Assembly: GCF_004310295.1 (NCBI RefSeq)
Contig: NZ_SISB01000018.1
Location: 50,337-114,336 of the forward strand
From: Pseudomonas sp. BGI-2
GTDB lineage: Bacteria > Pseudomonadota > Gammaproteobacteria > Pseudomonadales > Pseudomonadaceae
Direction of reading: 5' to 3'
Length of the DNA stretch: 64,000 nucleotides
Shown here: piece by piece, positions 17,059 through 25,767 of the stretch
Layout: every line of letters starts with the position of its first letter
How positions within the stretch are numbered: position 1 is the first letter of the stretch
The notes under the pieces: model-generated
What the model was told of the DNA's origin: nothing
Databases searched by the model: none
Seen by the model: the letters and a program-made list of their open reading frames with translations, nothing else
Translations under genes and position numbers: made by a program

Positions 17059-17976
17059 GTGCTTGAAATCCGTCACCTGAAGACCCTGCACGCCTTGCGC
17101 GAGGCGGACAGCCTGGTCGATGCCGCCGACCGGCTGCACCTGACCCAGTCAGCCCTGTCCCACCAGTTCAAGGAGCTTGAGGAACGGCTGGGGATGCCGC
17201 TGTTTGTGCGCAAGACCAAACCGGTGCGGTTCACCAGCGCGGGTTTGCGCCTGCTTCAACTGGCGGACGCGACCCTGCCGCTGCTGCGTGGCGCCGAGCG
17301 TGATATCGCGCGTCTGGCGGGCGGCACGGCGGGCCGTTTGCACATGGCGATTGAGTGCCACAGTTGCTTCCAGTGGCTGATGCCGACCATCGATCAGTTC
17401 CGCGATGCCTGGCCGGAAGTCGAGCTGGACCTGGCCTCTGGCTTCTCCTTCGCCCCGCTGCCGGCCCTGGCCCGTGGCGATCTGGATTTGGTGGTGACCT
17501 CCGATCCGCTGGAACTGGCCGGGATCACGTACGTGCCGTTGTTCACGTATGAAGCGATGCTCGCGGTGGCCAACCAGCACCGTCTGGCGAGCAAGGCCTA
17601 CATCGTTCCGGAAGATCTGCTCACGGAAACGCTGATTACCTACCCGGTGGAACGCGATCGGCTGGACATTTTCACCCGCTTCCTCGAACCGGCCGACATC
17701 GAACCGGCGCAGGTCCGCACCTCGGAACTGACGGTGATGATGATGCAATTGGTGGCCAGCGGACGCGGCGTGTGCGGCATGCCCCATTGGGCGCTGCACG
17801 AATACAGCTCACGGGGTTACGTGAAGGCCAAGCGGCTGGGCGAGAAGGGTTTGTTTGCGACGCTGTATGCGGGGATTCGGGCGGACATGCTGGATGCGCC
17901 GTACATGCGCGACTTCTTGCTGACGGCCAAAGACACATCGTTCTCGACACTCGACGGGGTCAGTGCCGTCCGATAA
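17059..17976 (+). CDS. metR: LysR-type activator of methionine biosynthesis
   Basis: 305 residues. The start is GTG 17059 (VLEIRHLKTLHALREADSLVDAADRLHL), with GGAG seven bases before; this matches the usual MetR N-terminus. The much longer frame reaching back to 15805 is antisense to metE and is not coding. A winged helix-turn-helix (residues 1-60) is followed by a cofactor-binding domain with AIECHSCFQWLMPTID, typical of MetR, which uses homocysteine as co-inducer. It activates metE across the divergent promoter. Confidence 0.94.
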   Translation: MLEIRHLKTLHALREADSLVDAADRLHLTQSALSHQFKELEERLGMPLFVRKTKPVRFTSAGLRLLQLADATLPLLRGAERDIARLAGGTAGRLHMAIECHSCFQWLMPTIDQFRDAWPEVELDLASGFSFAPLPALARGDLDLVVTSDPLELAGITYVPLFTYEAMLAVANQHRLASKAYIVPEDLLTETLITYPVERDRLDIFTRFLEPADIEPAQVRTSELTVMMMQLVASGRGVCGMPHWALHEYSSRGYVKAKRLGEKGLFATLYAGIRADMLDAPYMRDFLLTAKDTSFSTLDGVSAVR

Positions 17977-17990
17977 AGCAACGAAGGACT

Positions 17991-18065
17991 TGTAGGAGCG
18001 AGGCTTGCCCGCGAAGCTTTTTGCCGGCCTCAAGGACGCCTTCGCGGGCAAGCCTCGCTCCTACA
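17991..18065. repeat. REPIN, TGTAGGAGCGAGGCTTGCCCGCG family (copy 1)
   Basis: Left arm TGTAGGAGCGAGGCTTGCCC, right arm GGGCAAGCCTCGCTCCTACA, between the convergent metR and GNAT genes, where it may also serve as a terminator. Relatives are at 19792, 33392 and 60497. Confidence 0.88.
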
Positions 18066-18080
18066 GGATCTATGTGATCC

Positions 18081-18584
18081 TTAGATTTCACGCCACATGT
18101 GGATTTTGTCGAAGTAGTCTTCGCCGACGCGTACCGCCATGGGTTCGAGGCCGAACTGGATGAAGCCACATCGCTGGTACAAGTTGAACGCGGCCTCGTT
18201 GCCGGCGGTGACGGTCAGCTGGATCAACCGCAGGCCTTGATGGTTTTGCGCTTCGGCCAGGGCGGCTTGCACCAGTTGCTGACCCAACCCACGCTGCCGG
18301 ACCTTTCCAGACACGTACAGGCCAAACAACGTCGCCTTGTGCCGAGCCTTTTCCCGGGGTTCGAAGGCCAGGCCGACGATGCCCGCCAATTTGCCCTCTT
18401 CAAACGCCCCAAGCACCACATCCAGTTGGCTGGTCAGGCGCGATTCCCACCAGCTCAGCGGCATCGCGGCGCGCTCGCGTACGCTTGAGGTGAAGGCCTG
18501 CGGATGCAGGTCGTAGGCTTCAAGCATCAGTGCCCGATAGTCCAGGGCATGGCTGGCATCCAGTTGTTCAATCCACACGGTCAA
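18081..18584 (-). CDS. GNAT family N-acetyltransferase
   Basis: 167 residues with a single GNAT domain: strand 4 AGIVGLAFEP, the acetyl-CoA pyrophosphate loop LYVSGKVRQRGLGQQLVQAAL (Q/RxxGxG/A form RQRGLG), and IQLTVTAGNEAAFNLYQRCGFIQFG at the end. It transfers an acetyl group from acetyl-CoA to an unknown amine. Its ATG overlaps the stop of the LysE-type gene by four bases, so the two are an operon. Confidence 0.88.
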   Translation of the reverse strand: MTVWIEQLDASHALDYRALMLEAYDLHPQAFTSSVRERAAMPLSWWESRLTSQLDVVLGAFEEGKLAGIVGLAFEPREKARHKATLFGLYVSGKVRQRGLGQQLVQAALAEAQNHQGLRLIQLTVTAGNEAAFNLYQRCGFIQFGLEPMAVRVGEDYFDKIHMWREI

Positions 18585-19219
18585 GCTGTCCGTCGTTGCT
18601 CAAGCATCAGCCGCACCGCCAGCGCCGACAAAACAAACCCCATGAAGTAACGCTGCACCGCCAGCCAGGTCGGGTTGTTGACGAACCAGGACGCGATGCC
18701 CGCAGCGAATATCGCGATCAGCAGATTGACGCAGAAACTGACGCTGATCTGGGTCAGGCCCAGCACGATGCTTTGGGTGAATACGGAGCCATGTTCAGGC
18801 GAGATGAATTGCGGAAACACCGACAGGTAAAACACCGCGATCTTCGGGTTCAGGGCACTGGTGAGAAACCCCATGGTGATCAATTTGCGCGACGAGTCAG
18901 GCGGCAACTGCTGCGCTTCGAAGGGTGAACGCGCTCCGGGTTTGACCGCCTGCCAGGCTAGCCAGACCAGGTACAGCGCACCGGCCCACTTCAGCACTTC
19001 GTACGCCATCGGCACGGCCAGAAACACGGCGGTCAAACCGGCCGCGGCGGCGAACAAATGCACGAAAAACCCCGCGACCACGCCGAGCAATGAGGTCACG
19101 CCGGCCTTGCGTCCCTGGCAGATCGAACGGGAGATCAGGTAAATCATGTTCGGCCCCGGCGTCAGCACCATCAGCAACGCGGCAGCGGCGAATATCAGCA
19201 AATCTTGAAGCGGGATCAT
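18581..19219 (-). CDS. LysE/RhtB family amino acid exporter
   Basis: 212 residues with about six membrane helices and the LysE/RhtB N-terminal signature LLMVLTPGPNMIYLISRSICQGRKAG followed by SLLGVVAGFF. Members export amino acids or homoserine lactone-like compounds from the cytoplasm. It is translated ahead of, and coupled with, the GNAT gene; an acetyltransferase plus exporter suggests detoxification or efflux of an amino compound. Confidence 0.9.
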   Translation of the reverse strand: MIPLQDLLIFAAAALLMVLTPGPNMIYLISRSICQGRKAGVTSLLGVVAGFFVHLFAAAAGLTAVFLAVPMAYEVLKWAGALYLVWLAWQAVKPGARSPFEAQQLPPDSSRKLITMGFLTSALNPKIAVFYLSVFPQFISPEHGSVFTQSIVLGLTQISVSFCVNLLIAIFAAGIASWFVNNPTWLAVQRYFMGFVLSALAVRLMLEQRRTA

Positions 19220-19259
19220 GGGGGCAGTCCTGGTCCGTAAAATAAGTAGCCGTGAATGA

Positions 19260-19694
19260 TCAGACGGTCGCGGTCAGCGAAGCTCGATAAAACGGCAGGA
19301 TTAGGTCCCGTGTCAATGGCGCCAGCGTGAGATCGCCGTCGGTGGCCGGATCGATCCAGCGCACCTCTTCGATCTCCGCCGCAGGCGATACGTCTGAATC
19401 GATGGTCAGCTGAAAGAGTTCGGCCTGTACGACAAAACCCGGCTCGTTGGCGGCCGGTGCCGAGAAGGGTCCCAGGTAGGTGGCGTGCGCGGGGTCGATG
19501 ACCAGCCCAAGTTCTTCTTCCAGTTCACGGGCCAGGGCATGAACCGGTTGCTCGTGGGCCTCGATCTTGCCGCCAGGTTGCATGAAGGCTTCGGTGCCGC
19601 GCTTGCGGACCAACAGCGTGCGACCGTCGGGGCCGATCAGCAGGGCGGCGGCAATGCGGATGATGCGGGGGGAAGCGGCAGATGAAAGCGTCAT
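19260..19694 (-). CDS. NUDIX hydrolase
   Basis: 144 residues. The complete Nudix box G-KIEAH-E-QPVHALA-RELEEELGL is visible from about residue 42. Family members hydrolyse nucleoside diphosphates linked to another moiety in the cytoplasm; this one has the MutT-like short architecture, with substrate unknown. It lies upstream of the LysE-GNAT pair in the same orientation, 40 bases away, and may share its transcript. Confidence 0.9.
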   Translation of the reverse strand: MTLSSAASPRIIRIAAALLIGPDGRTLLVRKRGTEAFMQPGGKIEAHEQPVHALARELEEELGLVIDPAHATYLGPFSAPAANEPGFVVQAELFQLTIDSDVSPAAEIEEVRWIDPATDGDLTLAPLTRDLILPFYRASLTATV

Positions 19695-19791
19695 GGATCA
19701 GGATTGGCCTTGGGTAAAAACCGCAAGGATCACATGGGTGTCGGGGCGTCGTCACTGGGAAAAAATATCTGCCTGGCACTGCCGAACCCAT

Positions 19792-19909
19792 TGTAGGAGC
19801 GAGCCTGCTCCGGGCGGCGTTCCGACGATAGCGGTCTTTCAGTCGACATCAATGGTGAATGTCAGTCCGTCATCGTCGGAACGCCGCCCGGAGCAGGCTC
19901 GCTCCTACA
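19792..19909. repeat. Large inverted repeat, TGTAGGAGCGAGCCTGCTCCGGG type
   Basis: The left arm, TGTAGGAGCGAGCCTGCTCC continuing GGGCGGCGTTCCGACGAT, is matched by its complement ending GGAGCAGGCTCGCTCCTACA, with about 45 bases between. It is a longer, diverged member of the TGTAGGAGCGAG family. Confidence 0.88.
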
Positions 19910-19914
19910 CGGGA

Positions 19915-21294
19915 TCAGTGTTGGGCCTGGATTGCCGGGCTCTCTTCGAGGATTGCGGCTTCTCCTTTCTCCGGCACCTTCACAAAAACACTGTATTTCG
20001 CCCCTTCCATCGCCTCGAACGCGATCAGCTTCTCCACCAGCGGTCCGCTCAGCACCTTGCCCGCATTGAGCAGCAACATGCCGTTATCGGCATTGAGGTT
20101 GTGCGCCAGAATCATGCCGGCCGCCAGGTCCCGGGTGGCCAACACCTTAACCGTCGGATCGACCAGCGACACATCGCTCAGGTAGGCGGCGCAGACCTGA
20201 ATAAAGTCCTCGACCAGGGCCGGATCGTAAAGTTTGCCGGCGTACTGGCGGATGTAGACCAATGCTTCATCGCTGTTCATCTGGCGCTCGAGGATCAGCC
20301 CACGCTGCAACTCGATGAAATCCACCGCCAGTTTCAGCCACCGCGAACCCAGCGGAATCGCCTCGCCCTTGAGCCGGTCGGGGAAACCAGTGCCGTCCCA
20401 GCGTTCCTGATGGTGAAGGATCAGGCGAGCGGCATCTTTCATTGGGTCGAGGGTCATCAGCAACGATTCGCTCTGCTTCGGGTAACCGCGATAGCGTTCC
20501 TGATCGCTGTGGTGCAGCAGGTCCGCAGGCGCGGTCATCATGCTGTCGGTCCAGCTCAGCTTGCCGATGTTGTAAAGCGCCGCGGCCATGGTCAGGTCGC
20601 GGGTACTGCCCTCGTCCAGGCCATGGCGTTTGCAGTACACCCGCACCAGTTCGATGATCTGCCGGTTCGTCTGCTTGGCCGGCGGCAAACGCAGGTTGGC
20701 CAGCAACGAAAACACCTCAGTGCCGGTGACATAGCTGTGTTTGAGCTCTTCGTAGGCCAGGTCGAGCATGTCGGCGGTCTGCTGCAGCTCGGAGGTGCGG
20801 GACGCGACGTGTTTTTCCAGGGTCGCGTTGAGCAGCTTCAATTCCTCGTTGCGATCCCACGTCTCCTGCATAAGGCGCAACCGTTCGCGCTCGGAATGCT
20901 GGTACGCGAGGGATTGTCGCAACGTCAGCAGCAACTCCTCATCGTGCCAGGGTTTGCTGATGTAACGGTCGATCTGCCCCTCGTTGATCGCTTTGACGAT
21001 CATCGTCAGGTCGGCATAACCGGTCAGCAAAATGCGCAGTGTGTCGGGATGGCGCTGGTGGATGTGCGCCAGCAGCGTCGCGCCGTCCATATTGGGCATG
21101 CGCGCATCGCTCATCACCAGGTCGACGGGCTGTTTGCCCATGATTTCGAGGGCCTGGGCACCGCTGGTGGCCAGCAGCACGTCGTAGGGTTGGCCGCGCA
21201 AGAGCCGGCGCAGACTGTTGAGGATCGATTCCTCATCGTCGACCAGCAGAATTGTAGGTTTATAGGTGACAGGCGTGGGGAGTTGCTCTTCCAT
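19915..21294 (-). CDS. Response regulator with degenerate HD-GYP (YN-GFP) domain
   Basis: 459 residues; ATG 21294 has GAGGT eight bases before. The order is receiver domain (about 15-130, ILLVDDEESILNSLRRLL and phosphoacceptor in LVMSDARMPNMDG), a helical linker (ATLEKHVASRTSELQQTADML), then an HD-GYP fold. The metal-binding His-Asp pair is Tyr241-Asn242 (AALYNIGK), and the GYP motif is GFP (303-305) within HHQERWDGTGFP. An active c-di-GMP phosphodiesterase needs the HD pair, so this protein is probably non-catalytic and binds partners or ligand. P. aeruginosa PA2572 is a known YN-GYP regulator and may be its relative. It is divergent from the GGDEF/EAL operon. Confidence 0.9.
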   Translation of the reverse strand: MEEQLPTPVTYKPTILLVDDEESILNSLRRLLRGQPYDVLLATSGAQALEIMGKQPVDLVMSDARMPNMDGATLLAHIHQRHPDTLRILLTGYADLTMIVKAINEGQIDRYISKPWHDEELLLTLRQSLAYQHSERERLRLMQETWDRNEELKLLNATLEKHVASRTSELQQTADMLDLAYEELKHSYVTGTEVFSLLANLRLPPAKQTNRQIIELVRVYCKRHGLDEGSTRDLTMAAALYNIGKLSWTDSMMTAPADLLHHSDQERYRGYPKQSESLLMTLDPMKDAARLILHHQERWDGTGFPDRLKGEAIPLGSRWLKLAVDFIELQRGLILERQMNSDEALVYIRQYAGKLYDPALVEDFIQVCAAYLSDVSLVDPTVKVLATRDLAAGMILAHNLNADNGMLLLNAGKVLSGPLVEKLIAFEAMEGAKYSVFVKVPEKGEAAILEESPAIQAQH

Positions 21295-21513
21295 GGCATT
21301 ACCTCAAGCGAAACGGGCGTTGTTGCGTCAGTCATCAGCCAAAACATTCCGTTTCTGGCCCTGCCTGAGCTACAGGCTAGATGATTTCCAGCAAGCCCCC
21401 TGGAAATGATTCGTTTCAGTCACCCGGGCGAAGTGCTGCGCGGGCGACTATGCTCTGCTAACTCGGATCCATTATCTGTACCGTTGCCACGTGATCAGGG
21501 AAAGGATGCCCCT
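21295..21513. promoter_or_regulatory. Divergent control region of the c-di-GMP island
   Basis: 219 bases between two divergent signalling genes. It contains a dyad ATTTCCAG-N8-CTGGAAAT (21384-21407) that could be an operator. A -10-like TATGCT near 21450 would serve the + strand. No gene fits. Confidence 0.5.
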
Positions 21514-21558
21514 ATGAGCACACCGCTCCACGCCTCCGCTCCCGGCGTATGCCTATGA
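21514..21558 (+). CDS. 14-codon leader ORF overlapping the GGDEF/EAL gene start
   Basis: ATG 21514 follows an AAGGA ribosome site by seven bases and encodes MSTPLHASAPGVCL. Its TGA (21556-21558) overlaps the ATG at 21555 of the next gene in an ATGA junction. The main gene has no ribosome site of its own, so ribosomes finishing this short ORF probably restart there. No peptide function is claimed. Confidence 0.55.
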   Translation: MSTPLHASAPGVCL

Positions 21559-23852
21559 ATACGCTGCTGGCGCGCACCAACCGTCGGATTCTTATCGTCG
21601 ACGACACCGCTTCGATCCATGCGGACTTCATCAAGATCCTCAGCCCGCCATCGATCGATGACAACGACCTGATCAGCGCCGAAAACGCCCTGTTCGGGAC
21701 TCAAGCGACGGCAACACTGCAAAGTTTCATGCTCGATTCGGCATTTCAGGGCCTTGAAGCATTGGGCAAGGTCGAGCGAGCGTTGGCCAACGACCTGCCC
21801 TACGCGATGGCCTTTATCGACATGCGCATGCCGCCGGGCTGGGACGGTCTTGAAACCATCGAACGACTGTGGCAGATCGATCCCAAGCTGCAAGTGGCGC
21901 TGTGTACTGCCTATTCCGACTATTCCTGGGAAGACATCGATGAACGCCTGGAGCTGGGCGATCGCCTGCTGATTCTGAAAAAACCCTTCGATGCCATCGA
22001 AATCCGGCAGATGGCCAGCGCACTGACCGCCAAATGGCAAATGACCGAAGACGCAGCGCTGAAGATGTCGCTGCTGGAACAGGCCGTCGAAGAACGCACC
22101 CGGGAGCTGTCCGACGCCAATATCATCGTGCAGAACAGCCCGACCATTCTGTATCGCCTGCGGGGCGAACCGTTGTTTCCGCTGATGTACATCTCCCACA
22201 ACATCACCAAATACGGTCACGTCGCGGCGAACCTGGTCGCCTCGGCCAATTGGGCCCAGGAGTTGATCCACCCGGACGACCAATCGAAGGTCGACACGGC
22301 CATGGCCCGGGTGCTGGACCGCCATGCGGCGGGCGCGTCCATCGAGTTCCGGATGCGCACCGGCGACGGTGCCTGGCGCTGGGTCGAAAACCGCTATATC
22401 CCGGTGCGTGACGACGAGGGGCGTTTGCTGGAAGTTGAAGGCATCATCATCGACATCACTGAACGCAAGGTCGCCGAGGAGAAAATCGCCCTGCTGGCCC
22501 GCACCGACGGGCTCACGGGGCTGGCCAACCGTGCCACCCTGATCGAACGCCTGCACCAGGCGTTCGCCGCCGCGCGTCGGGGCGCCACACCGTTTGCGAT
22601 GTTCTACCTGGACCTGGATCACTTCAAACGAATCAACGATACCCTCGGTCATCCGGTGGGCGACCTGTTGCTGCAGGAAGTCGCCCGGCGCATCAAGGCC
22701 TGTGTACGCGAAAACGATGTGGTCGCCCGTCTCGGCGGCGACGAGTTCGCCATCCTGCAACTGGACGTCAGCGACCCGACGCACTCCGCGGCACTGGCCG
22801 CCAAGGTCCGCGATGCGCTGGTGCTGCCCTATTCCCTGGCCGGCAATGACGTACGTGTTTCGGTCAGCATCGGCATCAGCAGCTACTCGCCGCTCATCAC
22901 CAGCGCCGACGGCCTGCTGAACCAGGCCGACATGGCGCTCTATCGCTCCAAGGAAAAGGGCCGCAACCAGTATCACTTCCATTCCGAGGAGATCAATCAG
23001 GAGGTGGTCGAGCGCATGACCATCGCCAACGATCTGAAAACCGCCATTGAACATGAAGAACTCGAACTCCGTTACTGGCCGGAAGTTGACCTGAGCAGCG
23101 GCAAGATCCTCGGCATGGAAGCCCAGGTCAGCTGGAATCACCCCGAGCGTGGATTGCTGGAAGCCCCGGCGTTCCTGCCGGCCGCGGAAAAAACCGGCGT
23201 TATCATCGCCCTCGGTCACTGGGTGCTGGATCGCGCCTGCCAGCAAATGCGCCAGTGGCGCGACGAAGGCATGGCGCCGCCGGTCATTGCCATCAAGCTG
23301 TCCCTGGCTCAGCTGAAAAGCGGGCCCGAACTGATCTATGACGTGCTGCGCACCACCGCGCGCTGGGAACTGTGCGCCTGGGACCTGCGCTTCGATGTCA
23401 CCGAAGCGACCCTGGCCCAGACCAAATGGACCCACAACGACGTGCTGCCGCGCCTGCGGGAGCTGGGGGTGAAGATCGCCATCGACGACTTCGGCACCGA
23501 ATACTCCTCGTTCGACTACCTCAAGACCTACCAGGTCAATCACCTGAAACTCGCCCAGGCCTTCATCGACACCGCGGCTCGCGACCCGGCCAGCGCCAAC
23601 ACGTTGCGCGCGATTATTAATTTCGCTCGAGAGGTAGGGATCGGAATCATCGCTGAAGGCGTCGAAACCCAGGAACAGCGCAGTTCGCTGATGGCCACAG
23701 GCTCGCCAATGAACGCTCAGGGTTACTTCTTCAGTAAAGCGGTCAGCAGCCAACAGGCCGCTCAATTGCTCAAAGCCGGCAGCATCATACCCACAAGTCA
23801 CTACACCGGACCGATCCTGGACAACCCGCATACCACGGAGGACAAGGAATGA
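21555..23852 (+). CDS. Response regulator REC-PAS-GGDEF-EAL (EAL degenerate)
   Basis: 765 residues from ATG 21555; ATG 21549 is an alternative. The order is an atypical receiver (RRILIVDDTASIHADF, with AFIDMRMPPGWDG phosphoacceptor), a coiled linker, a PAS domain (about 195-305), GGDEF (about 310-465) and EAL-like (about 490-740). The cyclase signature GGDEF (394-398) is intact with an upstream RxxD inhibitory site (REND). The EAL signature is EAQ (Glu522), and the LKLAQAF loop replaces the usual LKIDQSF, losing acidic residues; I infer an active diguanylate cyclase with an EAL domain that is weak or only ligand-binding. It overlaps the next gene by four bases. Confidence 0.92.
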   Translation: MNTLLARTNRRILIVDDTASIHADFIKILSPPSIDDNDLISAENALFGTQATATLQSFMLDSAFQGLEALGKVERALANDLPYAMAFIDMRMPPGWDGLETIERLWQIDPKLQVALCTAYSDYSWEDIDERLELGDRLLILKKPFDAIEIRQMASALTAKWQMTEDAALKMSLLEQAVEERTRELSDANIIVQNSPTILYRLRGEPLFPLMYISHNITKYGHVAANLVASANWAQELIHPDDQSKVDTAMARVLDRHAAGASIEFRMRTGDGAWRWVENRYIPVRDDEGRLLEVEGIIIDITERKVAEEKIALLARTDGLTGLANRATLIERLHQAFAAARRGATPFAMFYLDLDHFKRINDTLGHPVGDLLLQEVARRIKACVRENDVVARLGGDEFAILQLDVSDPTHSAALAAKVRDALVLPYSLAGNDVRVSVSIGISSYSPLITSADGLLNQADMALYRSKEKGRNQYHFHSEEINQEVVERMTIANDLKTAIEHEELELRYWPEVDLSSGKILGMEAQVSWNHPERGLLEAPAFLPAAEKTGVIIALGHWVLDRACQQMRQWRDEGMAPPVIAIKLSLAQLKSGPELIYDVLRTTARWELCAWDLRFDVTEATLAQTKWTHNDVLPRLRELGVKIAIDDFGTEYSSFDYLKTYQVNHLKLAQAFIDTAARDPASANTLRAIINFAREVGIGIIAEGVETQEQRSSLMATGSPMNAQGYFFSKAVSSQQAAQLLKAGSIIPTSHYTGPILDNPHTTEDKE

Positions 23853-25723
23853 AATCTTCGTCCGTCCAGACCAACCGGCGCATCCTGATCATCGACGACA
23901 CGCCCTCGATCCATCAGGACTTTCGCAAGATCCTCGGACCCGATACCGAAGGTGAACAGACCCTGGCCGGCACCGAAGAGGCGTTGTTCGGCACGCAACA
24001 ACGGGCTCGCCTCACCTTCCAGCTCGATTCCGCCTATCAGGGCCAGGAAGCCCTCGAGCTGGTCAAACGTGCCCAGTCCGAAGGACGCCCGTACGCCATG
24101 GCGTTCACCGACATGCGCATGCCGCCAGGTTGGGACGGGCTGGAAACCATCGAACAACTCTGGAAGATCGACCCGCATCTGCAAATCGCGCTATGCACCG
24201 CTTTTTCGGATTACAGCTGGGAAGACATGGCTGAACGGCTGGAGTTCGGCGACCAGTTGCTGGTGTTGAAAAAGCCCTTCGACAGTCTGGAAATCCGTCA
24301 GATGGCCAGCGCCCTGACCTGGAAATGGCAGATGACGCACGACGCGGAGACGAAAGTGCAAAGCCTGGAGCAAACCATCGAGGCGCGGGTCCACGAACTG
24401 CTCAAGGTGTCTCACCTGTTGCAATACGACGTATTGACCGATCTGCCCAACAGCACGCTGCTCGGTGATCGGCTGAACCAGTCGCTGGCGTTGTCGCGCC
24501 GCCATGACAAGCAACTGGCGGTGATGTTTCTGGGTCTTGATCGCTTCAAGCGCATCAATAATGCCTTGGGCCATCCGGCCGGTGACGAGATGCTCAAACG
24601 GGTCGGGCATAGCCTGGTGTCCACGGTGCGCGAGTCCGATTCGGTGTTTCGCTACGGCGCTGACGAATTCGTGGTGATCCTCGCCGATATCCGCCATCCC
24701 CAACAGACCAAAGGCATCGCCGAAAAACTCTTGAACGCCATCTGCACGCCCCAGCACATCGCCGGCCATGACCTGAGCGTGACCGCCAGCCTGGGCATCA
24801 GCATCTACCCCGATGACGGCTTCGATGCCATCGCACTGATCAAGAAAGCCGAAACCGCGATGCGCAACGTCAAAGAAAGCGGCCCCAATGACTTCCGCTT
24901 TTTCATCGACGAGATGAACCAGCGCGCCCGGGATCAGCAGAGCATCGAATCAGGTATTCGCCTGGCACTGGAGCGGGACGAATTTGTCCTGCATTACCAG
25001 CCAAAACTGGACCTGAGCACCGGCGAGGTGGTCGGTGCAGAGGCCTTGATTCGCTGGCAGAAACCGGGGCACGGCTGGGTTTATCCGTCGGATTTCATTG
25101 GGGTGGCCGAAGACAGCGGCTTGATCGTGCCGTTGAGCAAATGGGTGCTGGCCCAGGCCTGTGGACAAGCCTGCGCCTGGCAGGCAGCCGGGCTGCCGAA
25201 GCTGTGCATGTCGGTGAATGTGTCGGCCATCGATTTCCGTCAGCGAGGCTTTGTCGAAGGCATTGAACAGGTCCTCGAACAAACCGGTCTGGACCCGTCC
25301 CTGCTGGAGCTGGAAATCACCGAAGGCGTGCTGATGCAAAACATCGATGCCACGGTCACCGCCCTGAACCGGATCAAGGCAATGGGGGTGCGACTGGCCA
25401 TTGACGACTTCGGCACCGGTTATTCCAGCCTGAGTTACCTGCGGCGTTTTCCCATCGACGTGCTGAAAATCGATCAGTCGTTCATTCGCGGCCTGAGCCG
25501 TGACAGCAACGACGCGGCGCTGGTCAGCGCCATCATCAGCCTGGGCAAGAGCCTCAAGCTGACCATCATCGCCGAAGGGGTGGAAACCCTCGAACAGCTG
25601 GATTTCCTCAAGGCCCATCAGTGCGAGGAAGGCCAGGGTTACTACTTCAGCAAAGCCGTGGCGCCGGATGACTTTGTGCAATACCTGACGTCGGTGAAAT
25701 CCCCTCCTCCTGCCGCCACATGA
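23849..25723 (+). CDS. Response regulator REC-GGDEF-EAL (GGDEF degenerate)
   Basis: 624 residues. The receiver is closely related to those of the genes before and three places after it ([33 protein letters not shown]). The GGDEF signature is GADEF (270-274), so cyclase activity is doubtful, though the domain may bind GTP. The EAL domain has intact EAL (398-400, GAEALIRWQKPG), DDFGTGYSSLSYL and LKIDQSFI, and should hydrolyse c-di-GMP. It therefore complements its neighbour, which has the intact cyclase and degenerate EAL. It starts in an ATGA overlap with that gene. Confidence 0.93.
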   Translation: MKSSSVQTNRRILIIDDTPSIHQDFRKILGPDTEGEQTLAGTEEALFGTQQRARLTFQLDSAYQGQEALELVKRAQSEGRPYAMAFTDMRMPPGWDGLETIEQLWKIDPHLQIALCTAFSDYSWEDMAERLEFGDQLLVLKKPFDSLEIRQMASALTWKWQMTHDAETKVQSLEQTIEARVHELLKVSHLLQYDVLTDLPNSTLLGDRLNQSLALSRRHDKQLAVMFLGLDRFKRINNALGHPAGDEMLKRVGHSLVSTVRESDSVFRYGADEFVVILADIRHPQQTKGIAEKLLNAICTPQHIAGHDLSVTASLGISIYPDDGFDAIALIKKAETAMRNVKESGPNDFRFFIDEMNQRARDQQSIESGIRLALERDEFVLHYQPKLDLSTGEVVGAEALIRWQKPGHGWVYPSDFIGVAEDSGLIVPLSKWVLAQACGQACAWQAAGLPKLCMSVNVSAIDFRQRGFVEGIEQVLEQTGLDPSLLELEITEGVLMQNIDATVTALNRIKAMGVRLAIDDFGTGYSSLSYLRRFPIDVLKIDQSFIRGLSRDSNDAALVSAIISLGKSLKLTIIAEGVETLEQLDFLKAHQCEEGQGYYFSKAVAPDDFVQYLTSVKSPPPAAT

Positions 25724-25767
25724 CCGATAAGCAGCGACACACGGGCCATCAGCCAAGGAATCATCAG

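Noticed and set aside
21495..23831. 778-codon open frame on the minus strand under the REC-PAS-GGDEF-EAL gene
   Set aside because: Antisense shadow of a gene with all expected motifs; no ribosome site and no recognisable domain.
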